64,000 bases of DNA from assembly GCA_905250075.1 (NCBI GenBank), contig CAJNOP010000381.1:75254-139253 (forward strand), read 5' to 3'. The notes under the pieces were generated by a model, which did no database searches, was not told where the DNA came from, and was given only the letters and a program-made list of their open reading frames with translations. Origin of the DNA: Rotaria sp. Silwood1. Lineage: Eukaryota; Rotifera; Eurotatoria; Philodinida; Philodinidae. The position numbers and the translations under genes are program-made. Positions 46,702-58,260 of this stretch are shown piece after piece; position 1 is the first letter of the stretch; every line of letters starts with the position of its first letter.

Positions 46702-47523
46702 CAAGAGGATATGGGTATGCATTTCAGGCCTACGCCTTCAACCTTCACCCCGTGCAAAGGTCCTTTTTTCTGATCTTTATTTTATTCTGTTGTAAGTTTC
46801 TCTTGTGCATACACTACGTGGAGTATGACAGAAAAACAAATCAACAGCACAAACATGTAAAATAGCTTATGTTGATGCTTAAATACGTCGTAAGTGTCCC
46901 TTCTGTGTCTTTTCAAAGAGAATTTCTTTTTCTTCTTGCGATTCCCAGAGGTGGCAACAGTGATGTTGAATGTTGAATCTGGAGAAGAAAAAGCATTAGC
47001 TCGTGTGGGCCGCATTTATTGTCTACTGTCTTACGTTTATTTTCATCATTGAGACAACTCTTTTTGTCACTGCAGTAAAAGGCAAATGCCAACAGATCTT
47101 GCACAAGTATAAGAAACAATTTTTTTTCTTTCAGGTACCTAGAAAGTCGATTACTCAACAATCCTATCCTAGGCATGACAATATTTGCAGACTAAGTCTT
47201 ATCCATCAAAGCATCATCAAAAGACGATATAGATGTCACTAGTCTCTGCTGCTCAGTAATCATCAGTGAATTAAGATGTCTGTTACATAAAAGCGCCTAC
47301 TTATTTGTTAAAGAACTTTCCCCATCGACAAATTTCTTTCTCAACAACTTTCAAATACATTTGTGAAAATAAAAACATCACTTCATGATCTTATCGAATC
47401 ACCTTTGTCTCGAATCCATCATAAAAAGTAAGATATTTCGCCTCTTTAGATTCAAGTTGCTAACAAAGAAACTTCTGACTTCGTATAACCATCCGTGTTT
47501 GTTCGATCTTGCACTAAGCTTCT

Positions 47524-47917
47524 GTGGGGTGTGAGTGTGAGTGTGTCGGTGTCGGCGTGAGTATGGGTGTGGGTGTGAGTGTGTCAGTGTGGGTGGGTAT
47601 GAGGGTGTGGCTATGGGTGGGGTGTATGTGGATGTCAGGGTGTGGCTGAAGAAAAGACCTACACCGGAGCACATGCAGACACATCTATGCGTACACCCCA
47701 CACTTATACCCACATCCCATTGGGGTGTGGATGTGGGTGTTGGTGTGGATGTGGGTGTTGGTGTGGATGTGGGTGGGTATGGGTGTGGGTGTGGTGTGGG
47801 TGTGGTGTGGATATGGGAGTGGGTGTTGATCTTTTTACTCACACCCACAACCCCATACTCACACCCAGACACCCACACCTACACCTACACCCACACATCC
47901 ACACACACCCACACCCT
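47524..47917. repeat. Largest telomere-like block: two hairpins in tandem
   Basis: Four alternating arms: G-rich 47524-47648, C-rich about 47692-47720, G-rich 47722-47825, C-rich 47838-47917. The apices are GCTGAAGAAAAGACC and GATCTTTTTACTC. The middle C-to-G junction (ACATCCCATTGGGGTGTGG) is the only tail-to-tail junction seen in the window. Confidence 0.85.
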
Positions 47918-48190
47918 TTACTGTATGATATCTTACTACCTTCAAAAGCTAGAATTAACCATTAAGTTTCAGTAGAATTTATGAAATTGTTCTCGCTAAC
48001 GTGTGACGTTGTGGTTTATAAGCTTTTGTATTTAAATTTTGTATATGCTTTGTTTTGAATTTCATATTAACTGGCTTTATTAATTCAATTGCTATATTTC
48101 GTTAAGATCACATGTATATCTTACAACGTCAGAAATTGAGACCTTCGAAGAAGCAAGAATGAATCTTCATACCACGACGCAATCTTTTTA

Positions 48191-48234
48191 TGTGGATGTG
48201 GGTGTCAATGAAGAGAACACTCAGAGTTAGACCC
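48191..48234. repeat. Short telomere-like hairpin
   Basis: TGTGGATGTGGGTGTC, apex AATGAAGAGAACAC, then a degenerate GTTAGACCC arm. Confidence 0.6.
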
Positions 48235-48353
48235 ATTATGACGCCCTACTCAACACTACGATATCTAACAACTAACTACAAGTAGAGCGAATACGACATT
48301 TGCAAATTAATGAAAACTGTCAATGGAGTTAAAATAACATGAACTCATGTAGA

Positions 48354-48413
48354 ATGTGGGTATGAAGTGAAGAAATACACATACGCGCACCTACATATTC
48401 ACGCTCACACCCA
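48354..48413. repeat. Telomere-like hairpin
   Basis: TGTGGGTATG, apex AAGTGAAGAAATAC, then ACATACGCGCACC...CTCACACCC. Confidence 0.65.
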
Positions 48414-48526
48414 TAATTGGCACTGATTCTGAGAAAGTATACATGTTTTTTAATTTTATTTATATTCGTCAATAAAAAATATTGAAGCGACCAACTCGAC
48501 CCATGCTAGAGATATCATAAATTTAG

Positions 48527-48598
48527 ATGTCGATGTGGATGTCTAATAAATAAAGCATACACACTCACAGCTCACTCACTCCAACACCACATACACTC
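48527..48598. repeat. Degenerate telomere-like hairpin
   Basis: GATGTCGATGTGGATGTC, AT-rich apex, then CACACTCACAGCTCACTCAC...CACCACATACAC. Confidence 0.5.
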
Positions 48599-48892
48599 AA
48601 GTATTCAAAATAAATAATACGGTGCGAAGCACAATAGTTTGATTTTCATTCAAACGTTGTTAAGAAATTCCATGTTTCTATATGATGAATCTTTTTTTCG
48701 AAATTTCGATACAAAGCTCCGTGTTTTTGTTAATTCGATCACAAAATCAAGATTTTTGAACTGAGAATTGTTTTTTTTTCGAGATATTAACATCGAGTTT
48801 CGCCAACAACCATGATTAACTCGAATATTGTTGCATCTTTCGCAATTTTCATTATATCGATGATCAGTAATTAAAATTTAAAATAACTATGG

Positions 48893-48949
48893 TGGATGTG
48901 GGTGTGTATGGTTCAACATTCGATTATTCAAACACACACACCCACACCT
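48893..48949. repeat. Telomere-like hairpin
   Basis: GGATGTGGGTGTGTATGG, apex TTCAACATTCGATTATTC, then AAACACACACACCCACACC. It abuts the TTAA at 48949-48952. Confidence 0.75.
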
Positions 48950-48952
48950 TAA

Positions 48953-49684
48953 GGCCCTCTCACCCTTCAAAAAAAGTCAGTTTTTGTCAGAGTCGTCAAA
49001 ATTGAGATAAATACATGAAGAGATAGCCCGTCATTTGCTATTTCATAAACGATTAAAAATTTTCCTCGATACCTCATTTTTCTCAAAACTTTTTCTAGTT
49101 TTCCGAGACTTCATTATCGACATACCAGCATTTTTTTGGAAAACCAAAAAATCTGTTTCTTTTATTCTCATTTTTCACTTTCTCAAACGCACATTCAAAA
49201 CTTCTCTATCAAGATCCATGAAATATATTTAAATTTTCCTTTTGGTTTGAGAGTGCATGTAAAGATGCAGGGCATGACGAGACCCGCTTTTTTTATTAGG
49301 CTTTTTTTTTAAATTTTTTTATATAGATATTTATATAAATTGGCAGCAATTTTTAGAGACTTTTTCAGTCATTGATCTTTTGATCCCTTTTTTTGTGCTT
49401 AAAAAGCGCGTATTTAAAAAATCGGATCTTGTCATGCCCTGCATTTTGACATGCTCTTTCAAACGAAAAATAGTTTAAATATATTGGACGGATCTGGACC
49501 GAGAAATTTGGGATGCCAAATCACCAATTTTTCATCCTTGTTTGGTCAATATCTCCCTTAAAACTCATGATTTCGGGCTGAAAATTTTATCGTAGCTTTT
49601 CCACCTCAACCCCAACATATCCTCCAATTTTCAGGCCATTTGGACATTCCTGGGCTGAGATCGATTTTTGAGGGGATGGGGCCC
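48953..49684. mobile_element. Possible piggyBac-type MITE (TTAA flanks)
   Basis: TTAA on both sides (48949-48952, 49685-49688), with loosely inverted ends GGCCCTCTCACCC and GGATGGGGCCC. A second inverted repeat lies inside: GTAAAGATGCAGGGCATGAC near 49259 against GTCATGCCCTGCATTTTGAC near 49431. No coding capacity. The TIRs are short and imperfect, so the class is tentative. Confidence 0.4.
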
Positions 49685-50117
49685 TTAAGATCTTGCCACT
49701 ATTTTTCTCCAAATGCGGCAATGGATAACTTAACTGTGTTGAATTCACGTATTCAGTGTGATCAGAAGTGAAAAGCGGTGCGTTTAATGTCTCTATAATG
49801 TGCCTTGCAATTACTCATTGATCTCAATAATATATCATAGGCAATAAATCCCTCAAAAACATAGCTTTCAACATGGATAAGTTACGTGACAATGAGAATA
49901 TATCATAAATCACATTTTTTACTTTCTACTAGTATGTATCTGACTAATTTACGAGTAATCTATGTATTTACAATTTCTAAATATAGAAGACATAAGCTTT
50001 TGTTGATTCAAGGTTTATAACTTATTCAAAGGCAATAAAACGGAAGTCTGTAATAAATTATCAATGAAATATTTCACATTCTACTCAAACTACTATAAAA
50101 AAAAGGCATTTAGTTGA

Positions 50118-50480
50118 AGTAATAAAGAAATCGTAAAAAATGAAACTGAAATCAACACCTATATTTTTGACACGTATATTGATGATTCAACAAATAGATT
50201 TTTTCGCACAAAACGTCTACGTGATGTCTTTAACGAAGAAAGTAAGTGCTGTGATATTTATATCCTTTAGAACTTTAAAGCACATTTTATTCCTCTCTCT
50301 CTCTCTTCAGACCTAGAAGCTGTTGGTCCATGGATAGAAGCTGGCTGTTCTCTTTTACCAACAAGATGGACGAATTATTCTTCTACACCACCAGCCTATA
50401 CACTTGTAACAATGATTTGTCATGATTGTATACCAACAAGACATGGAGAATATCAAGAATTGTTTGCTTGTGAATGTTAG
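50118..50480 (+). CDS. Two-exon fragment, unknown Cys-containing protein
   Basis: Exon 50118-50241 (open from an upstream TGA, so the true 5' boundary is unknown) splices at GTAAGT to 50311-50480 across a 69-nt intron with a CTCTCTCT-rich acceptor. Phase 1 matches (A+AC). The product ends EAGCSLLPTRWTNYSSTP and then ICHDCIPTRHGEYQELFACEC before TAG. I recognise no family. Cys spacing suggests an extracellular domain. No signal peptide is visible, so it is probably a 3' fragment of a larger or decayed gene. Confidence 0.45.
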
Positions 50481-50761
50481 GCATAACATTAATTCAAGGA
50501 TAGATTTTAAGTTTTGAAATTAAAACTTTTTCTTTAGATATACGTTTTATGTTCTATCTTACAATAGCATGTTTTTTGTTGATATAATTTCAAAGAAAAG
50601 GGCTTAGAGAACTAACTGAAAGTTGTAAAGCTTACTTATTTCCTGAATTTTAATGATGCAGTTCTTTTTTCATTAGACGACTGTGATCTCACATGTCTAT
50701 TCTTGTATAGGGTCAAACACATTCTCTATAGTAATACAACGTTTATTCTCTTTTTTAGATC

Positions 50762-52289
50762 ATGTTGACTCGTCAGAGGTCTATGTCTCAGACAACCGGA
50801 AGCATGTCATTTTTATTACCTCTAACTTTAGTTGATAGTTCAACAAACACCGAATCAGTCTTGACTAAATCCTTATTTTGGAATATGCAATTTAAAGATA
50901 TACTGAGTGTTACCGGTATACTTTTAGTTCCTTTGATGTTAAGCGTTGTAACTATGACGTTAACTATTCAAAATACTATAGATGCAAAGGAAAATCGTGA
51001 TAAAGATTTAGATATTGCACAACGTGAACGTGACCAAACTGCTGATTTAGCTGAGGAAGAAAGACAAGACAATCGTTTAACAGAATATTTAAATGATATA
51101 TCTACATTAATGTTTTCAACTCAACCATTAGATCCTCTATTACGTGCAAAAACTATGAGTGTTCTACGACAATTAGATGTGAAACGAAAGCGTGAAGTAA
51201 TTCTATTTCTATATGAAGCCAAACTGATTCAAAGCGATATGAATTCTGGAAATCCAATTATTTCATTACAAGAGGTAAATTTAGATAATGTTGACTTTAG
51301 TGATTTACGACCACCGTATACACAGGTTATACCAAACTTCTATTACGAGACACGTATAGCTCTACGTGGTGTTTCCCTACGAAATACATCGTTTCAAAGA
51401 CGAAATCTCTACCGATCAGATTTGGCACAAACTGACTGTACACATTCAAATTTTAGTTCAGTCGATTTGTTGGAAGTTGACTTTAGTTATGCAAAATTGG
51501 TTGAATGTAATTTTGAAAATGCACGTTTCAATTCTGTTAATTTACAGAATGCTAATTTATCACAATCAAATATTACAGATGAACAGCTGGCTAAGGCACT
51601 GACATATCAAGGTGCAATCTTACCGAATGGAACGGTAGCAAAAAATAAAAATCTGTTGATTAACGATGATTGTATTAATGACCGTAGTAAAAATTTATCC
51701 GAAATCCATTGGATGGTTGCAAATGGAAGTGTGGCAGTGCAGTTATTAAATGATAACTGTTACTTTGTTTCCTATGATTCAGAACTCTCTATGATACATC
51801 AAAGAATTGATTTACATGGTTATCTCCCTTGGATTCTTAGAAATCGTACTGTATATCGATTTAATTCGTCTTTATACACTGATAGAGATCAGAATATCAA
51901 TAGTTATATAATTATTAACATCAGAGAATTATCAACTAATGGTACGGAGTTGGAGAAACAAACAATATGTATGTGTCTAATTTTTTTTTCTAAAATATGA
52001 GATTGACTGCAAATATCTCTCCTCTGTTTACTTTACTTCTTGTATTTTAGGTCAACAAGCAGATAGTCGTTTCTGTGATGGAAATTCAAAAATGTGTATA
52101 AATGGAATTTGCTCTTTTGACAATGAACTCGATACAACAAATGGAAAAAGTACATTCAGTGTCGATATCGAAGTGTTATTTATAAACAAGAGGAAAAGGA
52201 ATGATCTACCATTGTCGTCTTCTCATAATACATCGATATCAGCAATTTTAAATGATATAAAATTCTATGTATTTGTTTTTGAATTCTAA
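50762..52289 (+). CDS. Pentapeptide-repeat membrane protein
   Basis: Two exons, 50762-51968 and 52051-52289 (82-nt GT-AG intron, phase 1), giving 481 aa. After a 45-residue N-terminus come one TM helix (about 49-70, VTGILLVPLMLSVVTMTLTI), a charged coiled-coil-like helix (about 75-105) and a conserved block RAKTMSVLRQLDVKRKREVI (128-147). Pentapeptide repeats (A(D/N)LxX-like) run from about 171 to 272, for example FENARFNSVNLQNANLSQSN. The C-terminal 200 residues have no recognised domain and end with a small Cys cluster from exon 2. Pentapeptide repeats form a right-handed beta-helix, usually a binding surface. Function unknown. The family appears expanded in bdelloids (from memory). An acceptor-like TTTTTTAG sits 3 nt before the ATG, so a 5' non-coding exon is likely. 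Confidence 0.8.
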
Positions 52290-52388
52290 TGAAAAGGAGA
52301 AGAAGCTGGCTATTCGAAGGTTGGCAATGTTTTCTCTTCTAACTAACCTAAAGAAGCTTATTTGCAGAAGTTCATTTTCTTGCTTTTG

Positions 52389-53062
52389 CTAACCTTTTGC
52401 TAACATGGCATGTTCATGATAGTCTGGATAAGAAGCACCTGTTGCTTTTTTTAATTTGCTTTGCATGTAACTTTCGATATTTTGAAGTAGGTTATGTGTG
52501 AGTCTAACAGATACGACGTAGCTATTGTTCACAACTTTCAATAAAGAGTTTCTCCTAACGTCTAAGAAATTTCCTGTATTCTGTTTAATGTAATGTTCTT
52601 TTTGGTGAGGGTTCAATAAACTTTAATATCATGTAAAGTTGTTTCTTGCATGAATACGATTTTTTTGCACTCAAGCCCGAAACGGCAGTGTCACGATCCA
52701 GCTTTTTCTATACCCGATCCGAACCAGACCCGATATGACTGCCTGTGAGTTTTGTGTGCGTCTTCTCTTCACCCATGCACGGTCACACAAATACCATACC
52801 TACTCGATTCATAACATCATGGAATGCTTTCAACTGATTAAATTCAAGTAGATTAAGCCAAGGTGAATCATTTAACCCACGAAATGATTTTGATGGGTAT
52901 GTATTTAAATCTAAAGAAGCACTGTTCTTAATGAATACTTGAAAGTCATCGTGACATGTTTTCATCCGACATATGTCAAGTCTTAATGTCATTATTAATG
53001 TACACGTGATTCTATTATCTTCATATAAATCACGTGTTGCATAAAACCATGTTCCATTATTA
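52389..53062 (-). pseudogene. Decayed coding remnant, unknown family
   Basis: Two minus-strand stretches have coding-like composition. 53062-52783 includes TWFYATRDLYEDNRITCTL and then PSKSFRGLNDSPWLNLLEFN. 52616-52389 ends YPDYHEHAMLAKG then stop. Between them lies non-open sequence, and no family is recognised. It lies downstream of the TPR remnant on the same strand and could belong to the same gene. Confidence 0.35.
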
Positions 53063-53534
53063 AATAATCATTGATTTTTTAAATACATTTTTGCGTTACA
53101 GTAATTTTGTTTAATGTTTAAAAATAAAAATGAAATACTTTGTTCATTGAATTTTGAAAAACACCAAGATATTGTTGTAATGATATTTGACGCATATGAT
53201 TAACAAGCTTAAAAAATAAACAAAAAACTTCAATCAATTTAATTTATTAGAGAAAGAAACTTGCTACATACTGCAATTTCTGACAGAAGAAAATAAATAA
53301 TATGTCCTTGAATAGCAACAATTCGATGTCCTTCTCGTGTTGTACTAATTTTTATTTTTGTATTTTTCATCAACAGTAATTTTTTTCTTCAATTCTTTAG
53401 CTATTCTTTTATTTACATTAACTTCTTCAATAAGAGATGAATCATCAAGTACTGAACTCTAATCAATACTTTTTGTTTTCTTCGAATATTTAAAACAGTC
53501 AACTTTTCACTTCGATATTTATTAATTTAATTAA

Positions 53535-53622
53535 GGGTGTGAGTATGGATGAAAAGTATATCCAAACTCACAGCCACATCATCCCACATCCACATCCACA
53601 CAACCATATTCAATCCACACCC
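53535..53622. repeat. Telomere-like hairpin
   Basis: GGGTGTGAGTATGGATG, apex AAAAGTATATCC, then AAACTCACAGCCACATC...CAATCCACACCC. Confidence 0.7.
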
Positions 53623-53706
53623 TGATTTTCTCCTTTAGTATGTCTGTATCCGTGCAAGATGACAACTGTAATTCTTTGTGTGCAGCGAGGGCACTAATAT
53701 TCTTTT

Positions 53707-54458
53707 TTATTCATCATTTATTTTTATGTACAATTTCTCTTTCATCATTTCAATACCTTGTCGCACTTGTTGAAGATGAGAATGATTTGCAGGTAATAAA
53801 CGTTGACTGATATCTAGAGCGCGTTCAAGAAATGAGAGCGCTTTTGAGTAATTGTCTATATTGTAATGCACACTGGCGATGTTGTTGTAGGATTGCGCAA
53901 AATCAAGATGATGTGAAGGAAGTGCACTTTGTCTGATTTGAAGTGCTTTCCAGTTATTTCCCACGTCTTCATACGTTCTACCAATGTTATTGTAGAGTGT
54001 ATATAGCCAACAAAGGATGATTTGGAGAAAGAGTGTTTTGATAGATTTTAAGTTCTTTATCATTAAATAAAAGTGCTTGAGAATTCTTTCCCATGTCGCT
54101 ATATAATCCAGCGATTTTAGTGTACGTACCGGCCAAATCAGGATGGTCCAGATGAAAAGTTTTTTTGAAAATTTCAAGTGCTTTCTGATAGAACGAAAGT
54201 GCTTTGCCGTAGTCACCCATGTGTTCATATAACGAGGCTATGTTACTGTAGCAAGCAGACAATGAGGGATGATTTGGAGGAAGTGGTTTCCTCACAGATT
54301 TTGATTGCTTGTTCATAGAATGAGAGAGCTTTCGAATGCTCTGCCATGTTTTCAAACATTCTAGCGATGTTATTATAGGAAAAAATGAGCGAAGGGTGGT
54401 TCGATGGAAGCGATTTTTTATGAATTTCTAGTGATTTTTCTGGACTTGACATTTTCAA
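53707..54458 (-). pseudogene. TPR (kinesin-light-chain-type) repeat gene, broken
   Basis: Three overlapping minus frames together carry a series of 42-residue TPR units with the hallmark (L/H)PSLxxxYxNIAxxYxxxGxxxKALxFxxxALxIxxxxLPxNHP: from 54458, from 54355 and, at the 3' end, from about 54000. Changing frame at about 54250 and 54000 is needed, so at least two frameshifts break it. The 3' end looks natural (INDE then stop). The 5' end is cut at about 54458, with no start region or N-terminal partner domain. In bdelloids such repeats often follow another domain; none is left here. Role of the intact family: protein-protein scaffolding. Confidence 0.75.
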
Positions 54459-54869
54459 ACAAATCCACCTTCATTTAATTCTTCGCTTCCTATACGAATG
54501 CATCTAAGACATGGTGAACAAGTAAATTTAAATTTATTGGCATCGAGTGAATATCCCTCACATGTGGTAGAATTGATTGTATTACATCGACCGGCAAGCT
54601 CCACATTTGACAATAATACAGGTCTATTTAAATGGACAGCAATTAATGGTGAATATTATGTGAGTGTTCGTGCTCAACTTAAAGGTTCTGACTTCATATC
54701 AAAACATGACATCGATTTTTATGTGAAAGCAAGCGACGCAACTAATACTACTTCTACTAGCTGCCGTTCTACAACAACTATGACTCGCTATAGTAGTAGC
54801 AATTATCTTGTTCAACAAGCTATGATTATTATTTCAATATTTGGACTAACTCTTCTCCTTGGTCAATAA
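54450..54869 (+). CDS. Truncated ectodomain gene: cadherin-like/He_PIG-type domain with GPI-type tail
   Basis: Open from 54450 (TGA just before); first ATG at 54498. The reading starts NPPSFNSSLPIRMHLRHGEQ, typical of the start of a cadherin-like or putative-Ig (He_PIG/CADG) repeat, then STFDNNTGLFKWTAINGEYY, its usual signature. A Ser/Thr-rich spacer and a C-terminal hydrophobic tail (QQAMIIISIFGLTLLLG) suggest a GPI-anchored surface protein. No signal peptide, upstream exon or clear acceptor lies before 54450, where the head-to-head TPR remnant begins. So this is the 3' end of a gene whose front is gone. Fold assignment is by motif only. Confidence 0.5.
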   Translation, partial: HFQTNPPSFNSSLPIRMHLRHGEQVNLNLLASSEYPSHVVELIVLHRPASSTFDNNTGLFKWTAINGEYYVSVRAQLKGSDFISKHDIDFYVKASDATNTTSTSCRSTTTMTRYSSSNYLVQQAMIIISIFGLTLLLGQ

Positions 54870-54948
54870 AAAAGCAAATTTATATAAATCATATTCGAGA
54901 ATATTGAACTAATGCATGATTCTTTTTAATAGAAAACCAAGAAAACAA

Positions 54949-54962
54949 GGTGTGGGTGTGTA
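54949..54962. repeat. Telomere-like half-site
   Basis: GGTGTGGGTGTG without a C-rich partner; close to the 3' end of the truncated ectodomain gene. Confidence 0.5.
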
Positions 54963-56761
54963 AAGCGATTAGAATATTCAGATAGTCTCATTTTAATTCA
55001 ATTGAAATTAAGGTTCAATAAATATGTAGCTGTGCACTTCTTTTTGTAGCTATTAGAGACAAATTGACATGTATTCACGTTCTTGAGAAGTAAGGAAACG
55101 AGGAAGCTGAAGAATAGGTATTCTATTTCGTCTTGTATAGTAATGTAAGTTAGTGTTCGTTCGGGCAATGGAAAACATCGTCATCTGGAGTGAGGTCAAT
55201 GCTAGCTGTGGAATAGTCGATGAGGATAATCTGTTTTTTTAATACTACAATTTAGAAATAGTACGACATAGTTTAGCAAAGTATAGCCGAAATTGCTATA
55301 TAAGCACTCTGTGTATCCGTCAGGTGATTTGGATCTTTCGATATGATCTATTGATGAAACAATCATTGATTTCATAATTTAATTCTATGGAATACAGTTG
55401 GATATACTGTTGTATTTTTCTTCAAAATTAAAATCTATTATTAAGAAAGATAAAGCTGACTTTAATTGTGAAATACCTACTGTTCATATTGATGCTGGAA
55501 TTTGCTATGTAATTTCACAATAAGTAGCGGCATAACTTCATCGACAACTCTCGATCGAGCCGCTACATATTTCTGAATTAAACGAATCGGTCGCTATGAA
55601 ATGATAGTTCATCATTTGTATTCGACGTAGATTATGAAAAAAAAATGCAATATTTTCACTTATTGATATGAATGAAAGTAATTGATCGAATTGAATAAAT
55701 CAGTGTCTGTTTAGAATACATAATACAAGTTTTCGACTAAGAGAAGAGAAGAGATTCAAAGAATTTCATGAAATTTTAGTATTGATGAAAGTACTAAAGT
55801 TTCTAATGAGAGATGAGCTATAGTCTTTTATCCATCCAGATAAAATTAAAAAATATTACAAAATACTTGTTTGAAATGCACCAATGAAAAAGGTAACTCT
55901 GGTTAACAATCGATTATCGTTGGAAAAGAAGTATGTCTTTTTTAAAATGATTATCATTACCTATGTTGTATTAGTATTGCATGACCCACAATGTTAAACA
56001 AACCTGATGAATTAGTGAAATAAATAGTAGAAATGAGAACATTTTCAATATAATAAAAGTTCACAACGTGTATTTTTTATGTGACATTTTTAAAAATTAT
56101 TTCAACGTCTCAAACAATATAGCATAAATTTACACTAGTCAACGTTTGTGATTTCCAAGCTTGGACCCTGAATGAGCTGTGCTAACAAGTTTTGTCTAGA
56201 ATGATGCTCATCGAAAATATAAATCTTGACAACCGAACAGAAATGTTAATTTCATCGATATGAATTCATTACTTTTACACCAGTATAGAAAACCCAAATC
56301 ATGTGTGATTCTCTAATTTTCAACTTGATTCTATATCGTTCTAGATTTTTTTGTGACATTCAGCATGTCAATGTCGATTCGGTTATATTTTTGGCATATT
56401 TCAAGGCTGAGAGTCAATAACTCTGGAATTCGATACAAAAACTTCGATTGAAAGAACATCACAATAAGGTTGAAACTGTCATATTGTTCAATCGTTGCTG
56501 CTAATACAATAGTTTCAAAGTTAAACATGGATCAGAAACATCTTGAAATAGTTCAATGATAACTCTTGAGAGGTTTTTTTTCTATTCTGGCTTCACCTAG
56601 CCACATTTCGGATTCATAAGAATAATTATCGATCAACCATCCAAGCCACGCCATGTGTTCAGAATCGTCATTATTTTGCCCATATTCGTGTCGTCATCAT
56701 CATCATCAGCTGTTAATTTTGAATCTAAACTAATCCAATCTTTTTTTTTAAATTTCCGATA

Positions 56762-56978
56762 ATCATGTAAATTTTGCACTAGTAGAAAACATTTGTACTT
56801 TATGGATCTCATTCACATCTACTTGTAATAAAATATCAATAGCTTTTGGTAATGATTCAACTGATTACGGTTCGAGTATGTCCAAATCAGAAATGATATA
56901 GTATGGACAGTACCATTTTTTCAATAGATAAATGTCATAATGAGGCCACTTTTTCGTCAATCTGTCTTCATTATCCAT
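56762..56978 (-). pseudogene. Decayed coding remnant, unknown
   Basis: From ATG 56978 the minus strand reads MDNEDRLTKKWPHYDIYLLK with coding-like composition, then continues through a TAA and later a TGA. No family is recognised and no splice structure is evident. Confidence 0.3.
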
Positions 56979-58260
56979 GTTGAAAATCATCGTTTCACTC
57001 ACACATAATACAGTGATTTTAATAAAATAAGATAGTATCACATTTTGTGTGAACCGTTTTTGACCTTTTTAGAAATTTATAATCAATTCTTCGTGTAATG
57101 TCATTCAAGACTTGTTCTTTACAGAAAAATTATTGTACTAAAATAAACTGAACAGAACTGTTTATCTTTGATCAAATGATTTTATTGATTATATTTTGTT
57201 GATACAAGATGAAAGGAAACCGACTATAAACATAATTTTGTTGAAATCATATGATTGAAATAAAAATACAACATCAGATTAGTTCACACTTAAGAATATA
57301 CATATGATGAAAAAATAAAGCAACAAAACAAATTTAATACATGATGCATACAATACAAACACAAATAAACTGTTTAAAATTGTTTTCATATTCATTGTGT
57401 CTTCACAGGATAGATAAATAGATTATCTGAAAAAGAAATCCTTCAAAATTCCGTCAAAATCGGATGTAATTGCATTATGATAGTTTTTTATATATTATTT
57501 TAGTTGTTAGTTGAAATACAATCATAGGATTTACTATAATGATTCAATTAGTAGCTTCAAAAACTTACACTTTTTATCCTCTATGTTAATCAAAACATTC
57601 AATACACTGTCTAATAGCTGTTGAAACGGCACATAAAGGAAGTCCTATAATAGTATATTTATGAACGACTCAAACAGTTTGATAGAAGTCAGTTGTTACA
57701 ATAAGATAAGAACATGCTATTTTCCGACACAAGAGTTCAGCTCAAAATATTTTACCGATTTCCAAGATTGCTCCGGTGTAAAACTTCTGCCATATGGTTC
57801 CCAATACTCAACTACATCATTTCATACAGTAAAAAAAATGAAAGTCATGTTAATTACTTTTTTATATAAAATAATTCAAACGTCGTTGTATTTTATGTCG
57901 ATAAGCTTTAATAGTTTTACGAAGTTGTTCTTTGTAAAATTTTGATGGAAATATAAATACAATAAATGTGAGCATAGGTGGCAAAAATGAAATAAAATAT
58001 CCAATAAGAAATAACCATGCATCATTTGTTGATTTCATACATTTTGATACAAATACAATGATTATACGTGGTAATCCAAGAATAACAAATGTGATAGGCG
58101 TTGTAAATAAGTGTTTATGTTGTTGAAATTGTTCTTTTACAAGTTGTTTATGATTTGGATTATGTCGAACATTGGATTGTAGACGAGATTTTTTTCGTTA
58201 TGATAATAACAGCTGATATTAGATTAATAATAAATGGCGCTAAACCATGAAATATATGTA

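Larger units (their letters stand above)
46499..50117. other. Gene-free stretch dense in telomere-like hairpins
   Basis: Six separate telomere-like blocks lie between 46592 and 48949, including the largest in the window (47524-47917). A possible piggyBac-type MITE follows (48953-49684). The rest is AT-rich. No gene is supported; several open frames here are simply the low-complexity translations of the G-rich arrays. Confidence 0.65.
52290..53706. other. Spacer with coding-like remnants and a hairpin
   Basis: Besides the remnant entered at 52389-53062 and the hairpin at 53535-53622, the sequence is AT-rich with no feature I can name. Confidence 0.5.
54870..57861. other. Intergenic stretch, mostly featureless
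   Basis: Contains a telomere-like G-rich half-site at 54949-54962 and a decayed minus-strand frame around 56762-56978, entered separately. The rest is AT-rich with no supported gene. Confidence 0.55.

Noticed and set aside
47399..47975. Long open frames on both strands with His/Pro/Thr- or Gly/Val/Cys-rich products
   Set aside because: These are translations of the TGTGGG/CCCACA arrays, open because the repeat has no stops.
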